Origin: Tritrichomonas foetus
Lineage: Eukaryota; Parabasalia; Tritrichomonadida; Tritrichomonadidae
Direction of reading: 5' to 3'
Assembly (NCBI GenBank): GCA_001839685.1
Contig: MLAK01000591.1
Span: 31,487-95,486 of the forward strand
DNA: 64,000 nt
Positions 50,831 through 61,600 of this stretch are shown here, piece after piece. Position 1 is the first letter of the stretch, and every line of letters starts with the position of its first letter. The position numbers and the translations under genes are program-made. Under the pieces are notes generated by a model. The model was not told where the DNA came from. It worked only from the letters and a program-made list of their open reading frames with translations, and did not search any database.

Positions 50831-51535
50831 TTAATTATCCTGCTTGATGTTGTCATCTAGCACATCTTTGGCGATTTTCTTTGTCATTTTTTCAAGATTT
50901 TCAGTTGTACTGTCTTTATCAATTAATTCCAAATAATGCTCATCTAACAATTCATCAGACTGTGATGTTGATGGGAGGGAAATATCATCAGTGTTACTTA
51001 ATGAGTCGATCCAAATATTCACTTTTCCACTTCCAGAATCATCTTCGGAATTTGTCATTTTGTTATTTTTTCTTTGATCATTGTCAGGAACAACAAGTGT
51101 GATTCTTGGAGATCGATTTGGTGGTGTTAAATTAACTCTATCATTTGTTAATTTCAATAAAATATCTGCATCAGCATCAATCTTAATTGGCTGGAAAGAA
51201 ACATGTTCATAGGGTTCTAATTGAATAAAATCGAAAGTTTGATAAATTAAAGCTTTTTGTATGACCTCCTTTAAATACAATCGTAAATCGGAACTAATTC
51301 CATCATTTGAAATAGAATAGTTTGCTTTATCTTCGATTCGGTGATGTGACTTTTCTTTTACTGATGAAAGAAATTTTGTTATATTTTCGGCAGGGGCAAA
51401 AATTGTTTTCTTGAGATTTGCGTTGAAAGTGTTTGTTGGAAAGAACATGGAAATTGCTTCGATTAGTTCGGCATGAACTTCCTTGCCAATTTGGTTGTCG
51501 GTAATTTGCTTCAGATGAGACGTAGCCTGATTCAT
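50831..51535 (-). CDS. Unknown 234-residue protein
   Basis: I do not recognise this family. It is soluble and mostly helical in the first 140 residues (MNQATSHLKQITDNQIGK at the start; a helix SDLRLYLKEVIQKALIYQ near 95). The C-terminal half (140-234) is Asp/Ser/Asn-rich and disordered except a last helix of about 25 residues containing EKMTKKIAKD. It ends tail-to-tail with the nucleoside hydrolase, 185 bases away. Composition and codon use fit the neighbours, so it is a real gene. A small cytoskeletal or centrosomal role would be guesswork. Confidence 0.7.
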   Translation of the reverse strand: MNQATSHLKQITDNQIGKEVHAELIEAISMFFPTNTFNANLKKTIFAPAENITKFLSSVKEKSHHRIEDKANYSISNDGISSDLRLYLKEVIQKALIYQTFDFIQLEPYEHVSFQPIKIDADADILLKLTNDRVNLTPPNRSPRITLVVPDNDQRKNNKMTNSEDDSGSGKVNIWIDSLSNTDDISLPSTSQSDELLDEHYLELIDKDSTTENLEKMTKKIAKDVLDDNIKQDN

Positions 51536-51920
51536 TGACTCAGTTCTTTTTTATGAAATGTAAAATCTTAACCGATTAATTTCTGAAGAAATTGAGAAAG
51601 TAAAAGACTTTCATAGAATATTGAAAGTGATTTATTGAATCATCTTTTGATCACATTCAAAATTTGAATTGAAATGAAAATCTATTAACGTAAGAAAGAT
51701 AAAACTATGACTAACTTTTCTTATGAATAAATGGTCATGCTTTTCATCTTTTTGTGTGCGTAAACAGTCAAAAATGAAATGTGATATAAAATATTTTTCA
51801 AACAAGAAATTTTACCTCAATCAAGGCTAAATCACACTTTTTCATATAATATAATCTTGCTAAAGACCAAATATTCTAACAAATATTTTGAATACCACAA
51901 AAGTTGAATTTTCCCAGATC
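51536..51920. other. Divergent intergenic region
   Basis: Upstream side of two divergent unknown genes. AT-rich; no motif stands out. Confidence 0.45.
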
Positions 51921-53450
51921 ATGACGAAAGAGCTCGATTTCAAGAATCTTCTCCTCGCTCTTTCACAACAAGCCATTTCACATAGTTTCCAATCTTTACT
52001 ATACACATATGAAGAGGATGGCGGGAACCAATCTGGAAAAATTATATGTGTGGAAATGAAAGTGAAGGATGGCAAAGTTCATATCAAAAGGAAAGAGAAA
52101 AACGATAATGAAAGTGAAAATAACCAAAAAGACAATTGTGAAACTCAAACGAAAAATCAAAACAAAAATAATTATTCGAAAGAAAATGGAAATAAATTGA
52201 ATGAAAATGGAAATAAATTGAATGAAAATAATCACAAAGAATTGAACGAAAATCACGAAAATAAAAATGACGATATCATTGAAAACACTTATCGCCAAAC
52301 AGAAATCCAAAATAATACAAATAATGAAAATACAAATAATAAAAATAAAAATAATGAAAACGAAGAAGAAGAAAATATAGAATTTGAACAAAAGGGTATT
52401 ATTACTGATCATAAATGTACAGAAGGTGATTTAGATGAAGTTCATAAATCAAGAGCTATTTTGATTTTTAATTCTTGTGTTGATGTAATTGCAAAAATTT
52501 ATAATTCGTTAGCTATTCAAATGAGATTATCGTTTGGTGTATATAAAGAGAAACTTTATCTTCTTGAAGATTCATCCTGCATTGTTGGTCTAAGTTCAGA
52601 ATACGTTGATATAAAAGATGAAGAATTTATGTCAAAGTTCACAGATTTCTATATAAATGAAATAAATCGCCCTATTATTCATTCAAAGTGCTGCTCAAAT
52701 CTTCCTGATTGTGGGCCTCCAGATTATTATATTGCACGTTCGAACTTCATATTATATAATGCAATTAAAGCCTTTCCAAAAACCGATAAAGCAATTCTGA
52801 GAAAACTAATTAAAAAGCGCACTTTTGAAGATGAAATTATGCTTAAATCTTGCATTGCATGTACGCATAAATTTCAATCTGCTTTGCATTTCTCAATTAA
52901 AGCCAAAGAACAAACTCCTCAATTAAATGTTGCTAAATTTGTAGAATTCCAAGCGTTAGTTCCTTCAGAAATGTATTATTTAAAAAAGAATAAACTGCCT
53001 GTTGGTCTCTGTCCTCAAATGAACCGACCATATTCATTTTCATACAATTTGGATGAATCACCTTATAAATTAAAAATTCCCAATAAGAAACGACCAGCTG
53101 GTGGAATTTATCCAAAAGTGCTTTCTCTATCTTGTGAAAATCCAGTCAGCACCAAAAGACTCTGTAGTATAAGCAAACACCTTGATGCCACACAATACCA
53201 AAGTTCATCTGCAAGAACAACACAAAGGGGAATTTCTCGAGGATTGAATACTCGCAGGAGTGAAAAAGAAATCGAAGTACCTGAAATTCCAAGGAGATCA
53301 ACAACTTTATCAGAGTCAAAACTAGATAATTTATATAGACCAAATACGCCAATTATTCGAAAATTACAAAAGAATAAGAAAAAACGTCCAGAAAGGCCTC
53401 TAAATGACGAAATGAATTTTGATTTTAATGCTTTATATAATAAGCATTAA
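51921..53450 (+). CDS. Unknown protein with Asn/Glu/Lys-rich insert
   Basis: The protein is 509 residues from the first ATG (51921); the frame opens 11 codons earlier at TTG. I do not recognise the family. It starts with a helical segment (FKNLLLALSQQAISHSFQSLL) and strand CVEMKVKDGKVHI. A very polar insert follows (about 65-150) with small tandem units such as GNKLNEN. A folded middle part (about 165-340) includes LIFNSCVDVIAKIYNSLAIQMRLSFGVY and several Cys residues. The C-terminal 150 residues are basic, Pro/Arg/Ser-rich and disordered. The tandem insert reflects short DNA repeats near 52185-52240. It ends tail-to-tail with the interrupted Myb gene, 153 bases away. Confidence 0.72.
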   Translation: MTKELDFKNLLLALSQQAISHSFQSLLYTYEEDGGNQSGKIICVEMKVKDGKVHIKRKEKNDNESENNQKDNCETQTKNQNKNNYSKENGNKLNENGNKLNENNHKELNENHENKNDDIIENTYRQTEIQNNTNNENTNNKNKNNENEEEENIEFEQKGIITDHKCTEGDLDEVHKSRAILIFNSCVDVIAKIYNSLAIQMRLSFGVYKEKLYLLEDSSCIVGLSSEYVDIKDEEFMSKFTDFYINEINRPIIHSKCCSNLPDCGPPDYYIARSNFILYNAIKAFPKTDKAILRKLIKKRTFEDEIMLKSCIACTHKFQSALHFSIKAKEQTPQLNVAKFVEFQALVPSEMYYLKKNKLPVGLCPQMNRPYSFSYNLDESPYKLKIPNKKRPAGGIYPKVLSLSCENPVSTKRLCSISKHLDATQYQSSSARTTQRGISRGLNTRRSEKEIEVPEIPRRSTTLSESKLDNLYRPNTPIIRKLQKNKKKRPERPLNDEMNFDFNALYNKH

Positions 53451-53603
53451 TTCTTTTCTCATCTCTTGTTGGTCTGATTTATGTATAAAAATTGTTTCAA
53501 TGTAAGAAATTCTTACTAAGTACTATTATCTCATGATTTAGCTTTAAATATAAAAATATGAGTTTTATAATATTATAACTTTAATAAATAACTGAAAGAG
53601 AGC

Positions 53604-54500
53604 TTAGTACTCTACATGAAAATACATATACTCTTCATTAGTGGTGGGTTCAATCCATATTTCTTCAAAATCATTTGGATTAAATAAATCTAAACCAACA
53701 ACTGAATTATTATTTAACTCAGGTGATTCTGGTGAACTAGGATCACAATCAGCCATATAATGGCAAGAGGTACGATTATCCAACATTTCCTTTGTTGAAA
53801 CTATCGTATTTTGAATTATATCATTGCTACTTGGTGGCGATGTGGTGATATTTGATGAGGTGTCATTTTGTTTTCCTTCTTTTTCATTTTTTATATTTAT
53901 GATTGGTATTGGCAACAAGTTTGGTCTCATTCTTGTTGGTAAGGATCCTGATCGAATAGGCGGAGAACACATTGGAAATGTTGTCAAGTGCCTTCTTTCA
54001 AGCCAATTAAACCTGTTTTTAACTGAATTTCCTGATCGTCCAGGTAAAAACATAGCAATATGTGCCCAAAGATTACCATGAATTTTGTGCAATTGGAGAA
54101 GAGTTTGATCTTCTTGAAGAGTCCAACTTTGTTTGGTGAGTTGTGGATTTATTTGTGCAGTCCATCTTTCTCAGCATTGTTTCGAATTTCTCCCTGGAAC
54201 TAATGTACATACTGAACACCAGTTTTTCTTTCCATATATCATAACTGCTTTTTTGAGTAGTTCGTCTTCTTCTGAAGTCCATTTCTTTTTATTTGTCAGT
54301 GAAGTATTTTTATCTTTTAGCAAATGGTTACTTTCGAATGCTTCATTTACAATATTTCCTTCAAAGTTTGAAATTGGATTATCCAACCTTGAAGAGATTA
54401 ATTCATCATTGATATCGACTGAAGGACAATTATTTGAATCGTATTGTCCTGCAATATATATAGTTGGATCATTCTGATGTTCTTTTTCTTCGCACTTCAT
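53604..54500 (-). pseudogene. R2R3 Myb gene interrupted by an in-frame TGA
   Basis: The gene starts at an ATG (54498-54500) and reads 109 codons to a TGA at 54171-54173. The frame continues without any shift to 53604. Repeat R2 starts at WTSEEDELLKKAVMIYGKKNW and is cut just after VPGRNSKQC, where Myb proteins typically have Arg-Glu-Arg-Trp; here stop-Glu-Arg-Trp follows. R3 continues as WTLQEDQTLLQLHKIHGNLWAHIAMFLPGRS, GNSVKNRFNWL. A single change, for instance CGA to TGA, would explain it. The remaining coding is fully intact, so the mutation is recent, is an artefact, or is suppressed. A start at ATG 54092 would give only R3. The C-terminal 80 residues are Ser/Asn-rich. Confidence 0.85.
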
Positions 54501-56414
54501 ATAATCTTTTACACTTCACCTTTTTTCGAAACAATTCTATTAACTCTGAAATTATTGAATATACATTCTAAATTGTTAAGAGTATTTCGCTATTTTACAT
54601 TTCTGTACTATTTTGATAAAAGTGCGTCCAATTTGAATATAGCAGGTGATGTTTTATTCAAACTTAAATACATGACTTTTTGAATTAATTTGGAGAACTA
54701 AGATATCATGAATTTAGTTTTCTTTTTCGTCAATATAACACAATATTACTTGTATCCATGCTTCATGCCATTTGAAGAAAATAAAAGATTTTAAGTTTAG
54801 TAAATTTGGAATATTCAATGTATTGAAGAAAGATGGTTCAATTCAAATTCTCAGTCTATTCGATGATAAAATAGCAATCGCAGAATTCAAAAAAAGTAAA
54901 TATTACAAAATTTTTCTATGCATATAAAACTTCAGAATTAATGACCTGCTGGATTTTTCTCACATTTGTGAAGACAAGATTTTGGGTATTCAATTTTTTA
55001 TAATTATTATTTCCTTCTTGCAAACCACATTTCGTCATAAAAGAAATGATAAGAATCTGATTTAGTGAAAATAAATCTGTCTATTTATTTTATAATCCTG
55101 ATTCTTTTTTTTACGAATTTAAGTGTTCAACGGGGAAATATCATTCATACATCTCTTTGTACAAAAGAGGAGATATTTTATATACATTTTATTTGGTGGA
55201 GTTCCATAAGACAACAATATTTTAGCGTGATTTTATTATTGGGAAGGTATTTCTACCCTTGATTTATTATTTATCACAGAAAATAATTGTTTGAGGTATT
55301 TTATATACTTGACTCCATTCACCGATGTTAGTATAATGTTCAAATACTCATCTTGAAATAAAAATGATAACATTGGCAAATGCGGACATATTTTACCTAT
55401 TTTCTGTCACTTAAATATGCAACATTTTTCTTTATCTTATGAAGTATGACACTTCAAGTAACATAATATATGATTGTATGAAGCAAATATTAGTAATATG
55501 GACGAATAAAATAAGATGAAATGAAAAAGAAATACCATTCAAATCACTTTCTGAGCCAATTGATATATAAAATAGATTTTTCTGAGAATAGTAATATTGA
55601 TGCATTCAAACATTCTATTTGTCGTATTTATGTTGAAAGAGAAATTCATTCAAATCACTTACATCGACAGTCGTGTTTCATTCAGATGAGAAATGCACCA
55701 CCATGAATTGATCATAAAGGTTTCAAACTCTCCAAATGATATTAGTCTGGGGAAATATATAATATAAAAGTGTCTTGCATCCGCAATACATCATTTCAAA
55801 AGTTAATTTTCAATGTTTTTTATATGATATATCTAAATCAATAATAATAGCGGATTTTTAAAAGAACCTAATAGTATGTACATATTATAAACTCACATTT
55901 ATGTCAATCATAATCAAGAGCATTTCTCATTGATTCCACCTCATAATTCACAATATTTTTTCCTCTCATTTTTTCAATAAATGATATTTATAATTTCTGT
56001 AATTTTTACGAACATTTTTTGAATGTGCTGTTATAAAAATTTTCGGAAAAGTTAATCATATTGTTTTTTAGGCAGGATTTTGGTAACTAGCCAGATTCTA
56101 AATCATATCTTTATTTCCCAACAAGGTGGAAATTTCAATGATCATGTAAAAAATTCAATAAACATCATTGAAAAAAGTTTTTACAATATTATTATTTAAA
56201 TCCCCATAACTCTTCCTAGGAACACTATAAAATATTTATTATAGGCAAACTTTGGATCTATTTTTTCTGACATTTTCAAAGCTTCCCAAAATAACGAATC
56301 ATTTTTTTCACTATCAACAGAAAAATTTGTATGAATTGATTTTACCAAATCTCCACTAAAAAGCATTCAGAAAATTCAATTGTCATAAACCATCCTGAGA
56401 AAATATAATCATTC
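54501..56414. other. Longest gene-free stretch
   Basis: 1.9 kb of AT-rich sequence between divergent genes. Short frames at 55065-55262 and 55521-55706 have no recognisable features. An initiator match TCATT has its +1 at 56411, 4 bases before the KATNIP-like ATG. No RNA, repeat or transposon is seen. Confidence 0.5.
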
Positions 56415-57824
56415 ATGAGCAAAGTAATTTTTAAGCCACATCCAGGCTTTCAAAGATCCATAGGGACAGTTAGATCCAAATCATTGTCATATTCATTTCA
56501 TAGGAAAAATGATCCCACAGGACATGGTTTATTAAACTCACAAGGAACCAAAACTTTTGCTGCATTGCACCAAATTACTACTTCAAATAGTACTTTTGAA
56601 GGAGGTCAGTTAAAAACAAATCAATCGCACAGTAAACTTTGTTTAAGTGGAGTTGAAGCAGAACACACAATTACAATAAAAATATTATCCAATTATGGAC
56701 ATTCATCATTGGTAGCATTTTCTGAAATAGATATTTTAAACCAGTCACGTTTGGTCATTCCTGTGAATAAAATCTATTATAAAGAACAATATGATGAATG
56801 TGATAACACTCAGAGAAATTTACAATGTTTAGCAAATGGTGCATTAATAAAGAATTCATTAAATGAATGTTGGAAACATGAATGGCCACCAAACTCTTTC
56901 CAGAATAGTATAGATATTGTTATGAAAGTAAAATCACGATCTCAAATAGATTCGATTCGTTTTTGGCCAATCTCATTCGATTCCACTTTGAATATGAGGC
57001 ACGTGATTATAATGCTTGATCAAAATGTTTTATATGATCAAGATTTACCGAATGATTTTGGTACTATTATACCATTAAAGTTATTTGATGAGATGGGTAA
57101 GAGTTTAGTTAAAAGAACGGTTGAAGAAACATTTTCATTTGATGATTATGGTGTATTCCCATATAAATCGGCATTAAAAGTTGAAATTCAATTACTTGAA
57201 TCATACAAATCAAAAACAGAGATTGGAATTCAGCACATTGGTCTTTATGATAATAATGGTGCATTTATTCCATTAAATGTGAATGAAAATGTACATTTAT
57301 TTGATTCACACTATTATCAAATTCATAATACAGATTATCATTTAAAAAATATATTCTATAATCCAAATACTAATGAGCAGCATCATCCATGGAAAAGTGA
57401 AATTGGAAGTCGAATCATTATCAGTCCACCAATGCCAATTTTTGTATCAGCTATTGTCTTTGTTACACTTAAAAAATTAAATGATTTAAAAACAAACAAT
57501 GACCATAATAATTCAAATGATGCTGAATCAAGTGTTTTACATTCTGATACAACAGCTAATGAAGATTATCATTCCAATAAAAAATCATCAATAACATGTG
57601 ATGATATTGGGGCAAAGAAGGTTAGTGTCCTCATTAATAATGTGAAAATCAATACATTGAAATTGAGAAGGGACCATGAAACTGATGATCAAGAACTTGC
57701 CAGAACAAATATTGTATTCTTGCATGACAATTCAATGATCAAAGAAAAATTAATTCAAAAACTAACACTGGACAGTAAGAATTATCAGAGGAATACAGAA
57801 AACTGTTGGGCAAATGAATATTAA
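56415..57824 (+). CDS. KATNIP-like DUF4457 protein
   Basis: The protein is 469 residues. Residues 78-250 match the DUF4457 unit of KATNIP (KIAA0556): ITIKILSNYGHSSLVAFSEIDIL, a PVNKIYY strand, LANGALIKNSLNECWKHEWPP, then IDIVMKVKSRSQIDSIRFWPIS and RHVIIMLDQNVLYDQDLP. A second, less clear beta-rich unit covers about 250-365, including IGIQHIGLYDNNGAFIP. KATNIP binds microtubules and works at cilia. Trichomonads have flagella and large microtubule structures, so that role is plausible. Human KATNIP is far longer (about 1600 residues) with repeated units; this protein has one or two. The last 100 residues are polar and partly disordered. Confidence 0.75.
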   Translation: MSKVIFKPHPGFQRSIGTVRSKSLSYSFHRKNDPTGHGLLNSQGTKTFAALHQITTSNSTFEGGQLKTNQSHSKLCLSGVEAEHTITIKILSNYGHSSLVAFSEIDILNQSRLVIPVNKIYYKEQYDECDNTQRNLQCLANGALIKNSLNECWKHEWPPNSFQNSIDIVMKVKSRSQIDSIRFWPISFDSTLNMRHVIIMLDQNVLYDQDLPNDFGTIIPLKLFDEMGKSLVKRTVEETFSFDDYGVFPYKSALKVEIQLLESYKSKTEIGIQHIGLYDNNGAFIPLNVNENVHLFDSHYYQIHNTDYHLKNIFYNPNTNEQHHPWKSEIGSRIIISPPMPIFVSAIVFVTLKKLNDLKTNNDHNNSNDAESSVLHSDTTANEDYHSNKKSSITCDDIGAKKVSVLINNVKINTLKLRRDHETDDQELARTNIVFLHDNSMIKEKLIQKLTLDSKNYQRNTENCWANEY

Positions 57825-58617
57825 TATATTTCATGTCTTCATCAAGAATAATGAATATTAAAATATTTATTTTCTTCATCAATTATAATCATGACAAATG
57901 GTTCATTACATTATACTATTTATTAATAAACACAATTTATCGCTAAAATCAAATTGTTCTCTTTTTGACGTAAAGAAAATTGTAAAATTTCACGAACAGG
58001 TCTAATACTGGTAGTTAATTCCATCAAATAATTAAAAAACTTATTAAATTTTGTATCTATTGAATAATAATAAGATATGATTTTTTATGCGGATGAGGAC
58101 AACATTTATTCCTTTTTATTGTACTATATAAGACCACAATTGCTTTGCTATTATAATTCTGTTGATTTACCTCGGTAATCCATATTAGCAGGTGAGATAT
58201 TGGCGCTGCATGCTAATTTACTTTTCTTTTAGTTATTATAAGCAGTTATGAAATGTCCATGTGCTAACGTAAATAGAAAGAGCAATAATAAATAGAAAAA
58301 ATAACATAATAATAATGTCACAAAAGAATAAATGAAAGACGACAAATTCAATTTCTTCTTTGATTGTTGGTATTAATGTAGACGAATTGATGATAATATA
58401 TTTGACAACTGATTAATTATCAATAAATGGACTTGTTATAAAAAATGACAAAAAGATTTTAGTGAATATAAGCTTAGTATTTAATCATTTATTAATTACA
58501 AAATAAAATAAACCAATAAAATGGAAAAAGAAGAATTTGATTAATAATCATCTTTATATTTTTCTATAATTTAATAAATTAAAATATTTTTTCTATAAAA
58601 ATATAAAATTATAATTT
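57825..58617. other. Intergenic, convergent ends
   Basis: An AT-rich stretch between the 3' ends of the KATNIP-like and CHD genes. I looked for tRNA-like or RNA-polymerase III-type boxes and found none I could defend. Confidence 0.5.
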
Positions 58618-61600
58618 TCATTGTTTGGAATCAACTTGAGCTTCACTGCTAATGTCAGCATCATTTTCTTCATCATCCTCAACTTTTTTCGCCATTCTTT
58701 TGACTGCTGCTTTTAAAGGATCTTTCGAGAACGGTACTGGAACGTCAAGTCTATCTCTTTGAACAACTTGGTTTTCTGGAACCATTACACTATACAATTC
58801 GAGATCATTTGTTTGGTCAGCAATTTCAGAAAAGTCAAAATATAGTTCCAACTTTTCTTTAGCCCTTGTGGCTGCATTTCTTTGTGGACGCGATCGAATT
58901 AATGATTGTGCTTGTTGAGAACTCTCAAAATTTTCCCTTGATTTATTCCTCTTTGATTTAATATCCATGTTCTTTACTTTCTTTTTCTCATTGTCTGAAT
59001 CAGTTCCAGATCTATTTTTACTTTCAGGACTTGTAGCCTGTCCATCCTCATCATCTGATTCATCACCATCATTCTTGAACTTTTTACGAAGGAATCTAGC
59101 ACATTTATCTGCATTTTCAAGGTTTTGAACAAGATGACTTCCAAGTGGAGAATAGAGACCAAACATTTCAGGACCAGAAATTGTTAAGCATCTTTGTGAG
59201 CCCATTTTCAATTGCCTTTTTCGATTTTCTATGGCTTTAACAACCTCTGTCCATGGCTTTGAAGGCGCATTTCCTTCAAATACGCGCTTTTTCTTATCAT
59301 TTATCATTTCTACACGGAAAATTGGATATTCACCGCCATCTAGAATCTGTTGCAAATACCATGCTTTGTCATTTGGTTGTTCAAGGGATGTAAATTGACG
59401 TTCAGCTGTATAGCCAACAGGAAAGATGTAACGTTCATTATGATAATTCTTTCTATCATATACAACTTTCCCTAAATCTTTAATAATTGTTAAATTATTA
59501 ACTTTTATAGGAAGAATAGGTGAACCATCTTCATTCTTTTCGTATTCAGGAATTACGAAATTATGAAGTGTTGAACGACTCTTTGGAAGGATCTGTTTAC
59601 CAGTTACAACTTTTGAAAGATGCTTGAAAATTATGGATTCAAGATTCTCAGAACCAAATCGACTTGTAATAAAATCTTGGGAATTTAATCCAATTAGTCC
59701 ATTAGCAGCAACATATTTTATTAGTTCAGCGTCATCCATTCTAAAATCTGTTTTTTCTGTGCTTTTTCTGACTGATTCAAAGAATTCTAATCTTTGAAGA
59801 ACTTTGTCGGGTCTTGCAATTTTATCAACAAGAATTCTCTCAAATTCATTTTTTCCTTTACAGTAATTAATTATAGCATCAAGGTAATCTTCAATGACTT
59901 TGTCGGATTTACTCATTAAATTTGCGACTTTCTTGAATTGTTGAACATCTGGATATCCGAAATAATTAATGTAATGTAAAATTACTTTATGATCACGCTT
60001 GTTAACTGCTTCTTGTGTTAGTTTTAATGTTTCGTAATTGAATGGAATGTTTTCATCATTCAGGTTTTCTTTATATGTCATATAAGCATTCTTTAAGCCA
60101 ATAATTAAGTTCCTTAATCGACTAGTTAATGCAGACATATTAACTTGCTCTTCAGTATTCGTGAATTTAATGTCACTGTAATTCATGTATCCGTACTGCC
60201 AAGCTCCATGAAGTAATAATTGATCATCCTTATCTGTCCACCATTCTGTCGGCTTTTGGTTAGCAATATCTGGAACTATGATATCATCAGGCGGGTTTGG
60301 ACATGAACCAACTGCTCCATTAAGGAAATATAATAAATCTAAACGAGAAAGCTTTTTAGATGCGCTTGAACTGCAGGATACTTTTGTATCATTGTAATTC
60401 TTGAATAATTTTTCGAATTCTTTCGTTTCGCTTGAGCGAGAACCATTATAAATTGACTCGAGAACGGGGAAATGTTCATCACTTGATGCTTTAATCATCC
60501 AACCGAGAAGAACGATGCATGCTTCTTTAACATCAGAAATATGACAACTAAGTTCAGAGCTTTCATAAATTACGCGCCATCTTCCCCATCCGAATTTCAT
60601 AAAGTTTGACATAACTTTACCTAATTTCTTTTTATTCCAATCACTATTTTCATTTGATTGAGAAGTAGGAGCATTTGACGCGGCTTCAGAATCAGCTCCT
60701 TCTCTCATAATTCTTCTTCTTTCACCCATTGAAACTCCTTCTAGTGATAAATCATCTTCAACAACATCAGGCAAATACTTCTGCCAAAAATCAGGTGCAG
60801 ATAAATCAACTTGTGAATCACTTTCATCTAATTCGAATTGTGTGAAACTGAATTTCGAACTATTTCCAATATTTTCATGTTTAATTTTTGTGGATTTTAA
60901 TAAAACTGTATCTATATCTTCATTTTCATTGAATTTTTCATTTTCATCATCTTCAAAGGCATAATAGGCGCCAAGTTTGAGGAGTTTATCCAAATCTTCT
61001 TTATGTTGTTTTTTATTATTCTGTTCAAGAAGTGCCTGATCAAGTCCAAGCTTCACTGAAGCAGTTTCAAACATTTTTCTTTCATAACTTTTCGCTGTGA
61101 TGAATCGATACATTTTAACTTCTTTAGTTTGGCCAATTCTGTGACATCTTGCGGTTGCTTGAATGTCATTTTGTGGATTCCAATCACTATCATAAATAAT
61201 AACTGTATCAGCAGTTGTTAGATTAATACCAACACCTCCAGCTTTCGTGCAAAGAAGGAAAATAAAATCTTCGGAATTTGGATCATTGAAATTATCGATT
61301 GCCATTTGTCGTAAATCACCACGAACTTGTCCATCAAGTCTTTCAAACTTATATTCTTTATACTTTAGATAATCTTGGAGAATATCAAGCATTTTAGTCA
61401 TTTGTGAGAAAATTAAAACTCTGTGACCATCTTTCTTTAATTTTTCAAGAAGTTTATCAAGAAGGATCATTTTTCCAGCAGAACGAATTAAAGAATCATT
61501 AACAAAAGCATATTCATTAGAAACAAAACCACCAAGGCGATCCCTTAATTCAATTAGAATCTGATCTTCAGCACCACGAATTAAATAAGGATGATTACAA

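Noticed and set aside
51999..52412. 137-codon minus-strand frame rich in Ile and Phe
   Set aside because: It is the antisense shadow of the Asn/Glu/Lys-rich insert of the gene at 51921; no start context or family.
55065..55706. Short open frames in the longest gene-free region
   Set aside because: Unremarkable composition, no usable start context and no recognised domain.
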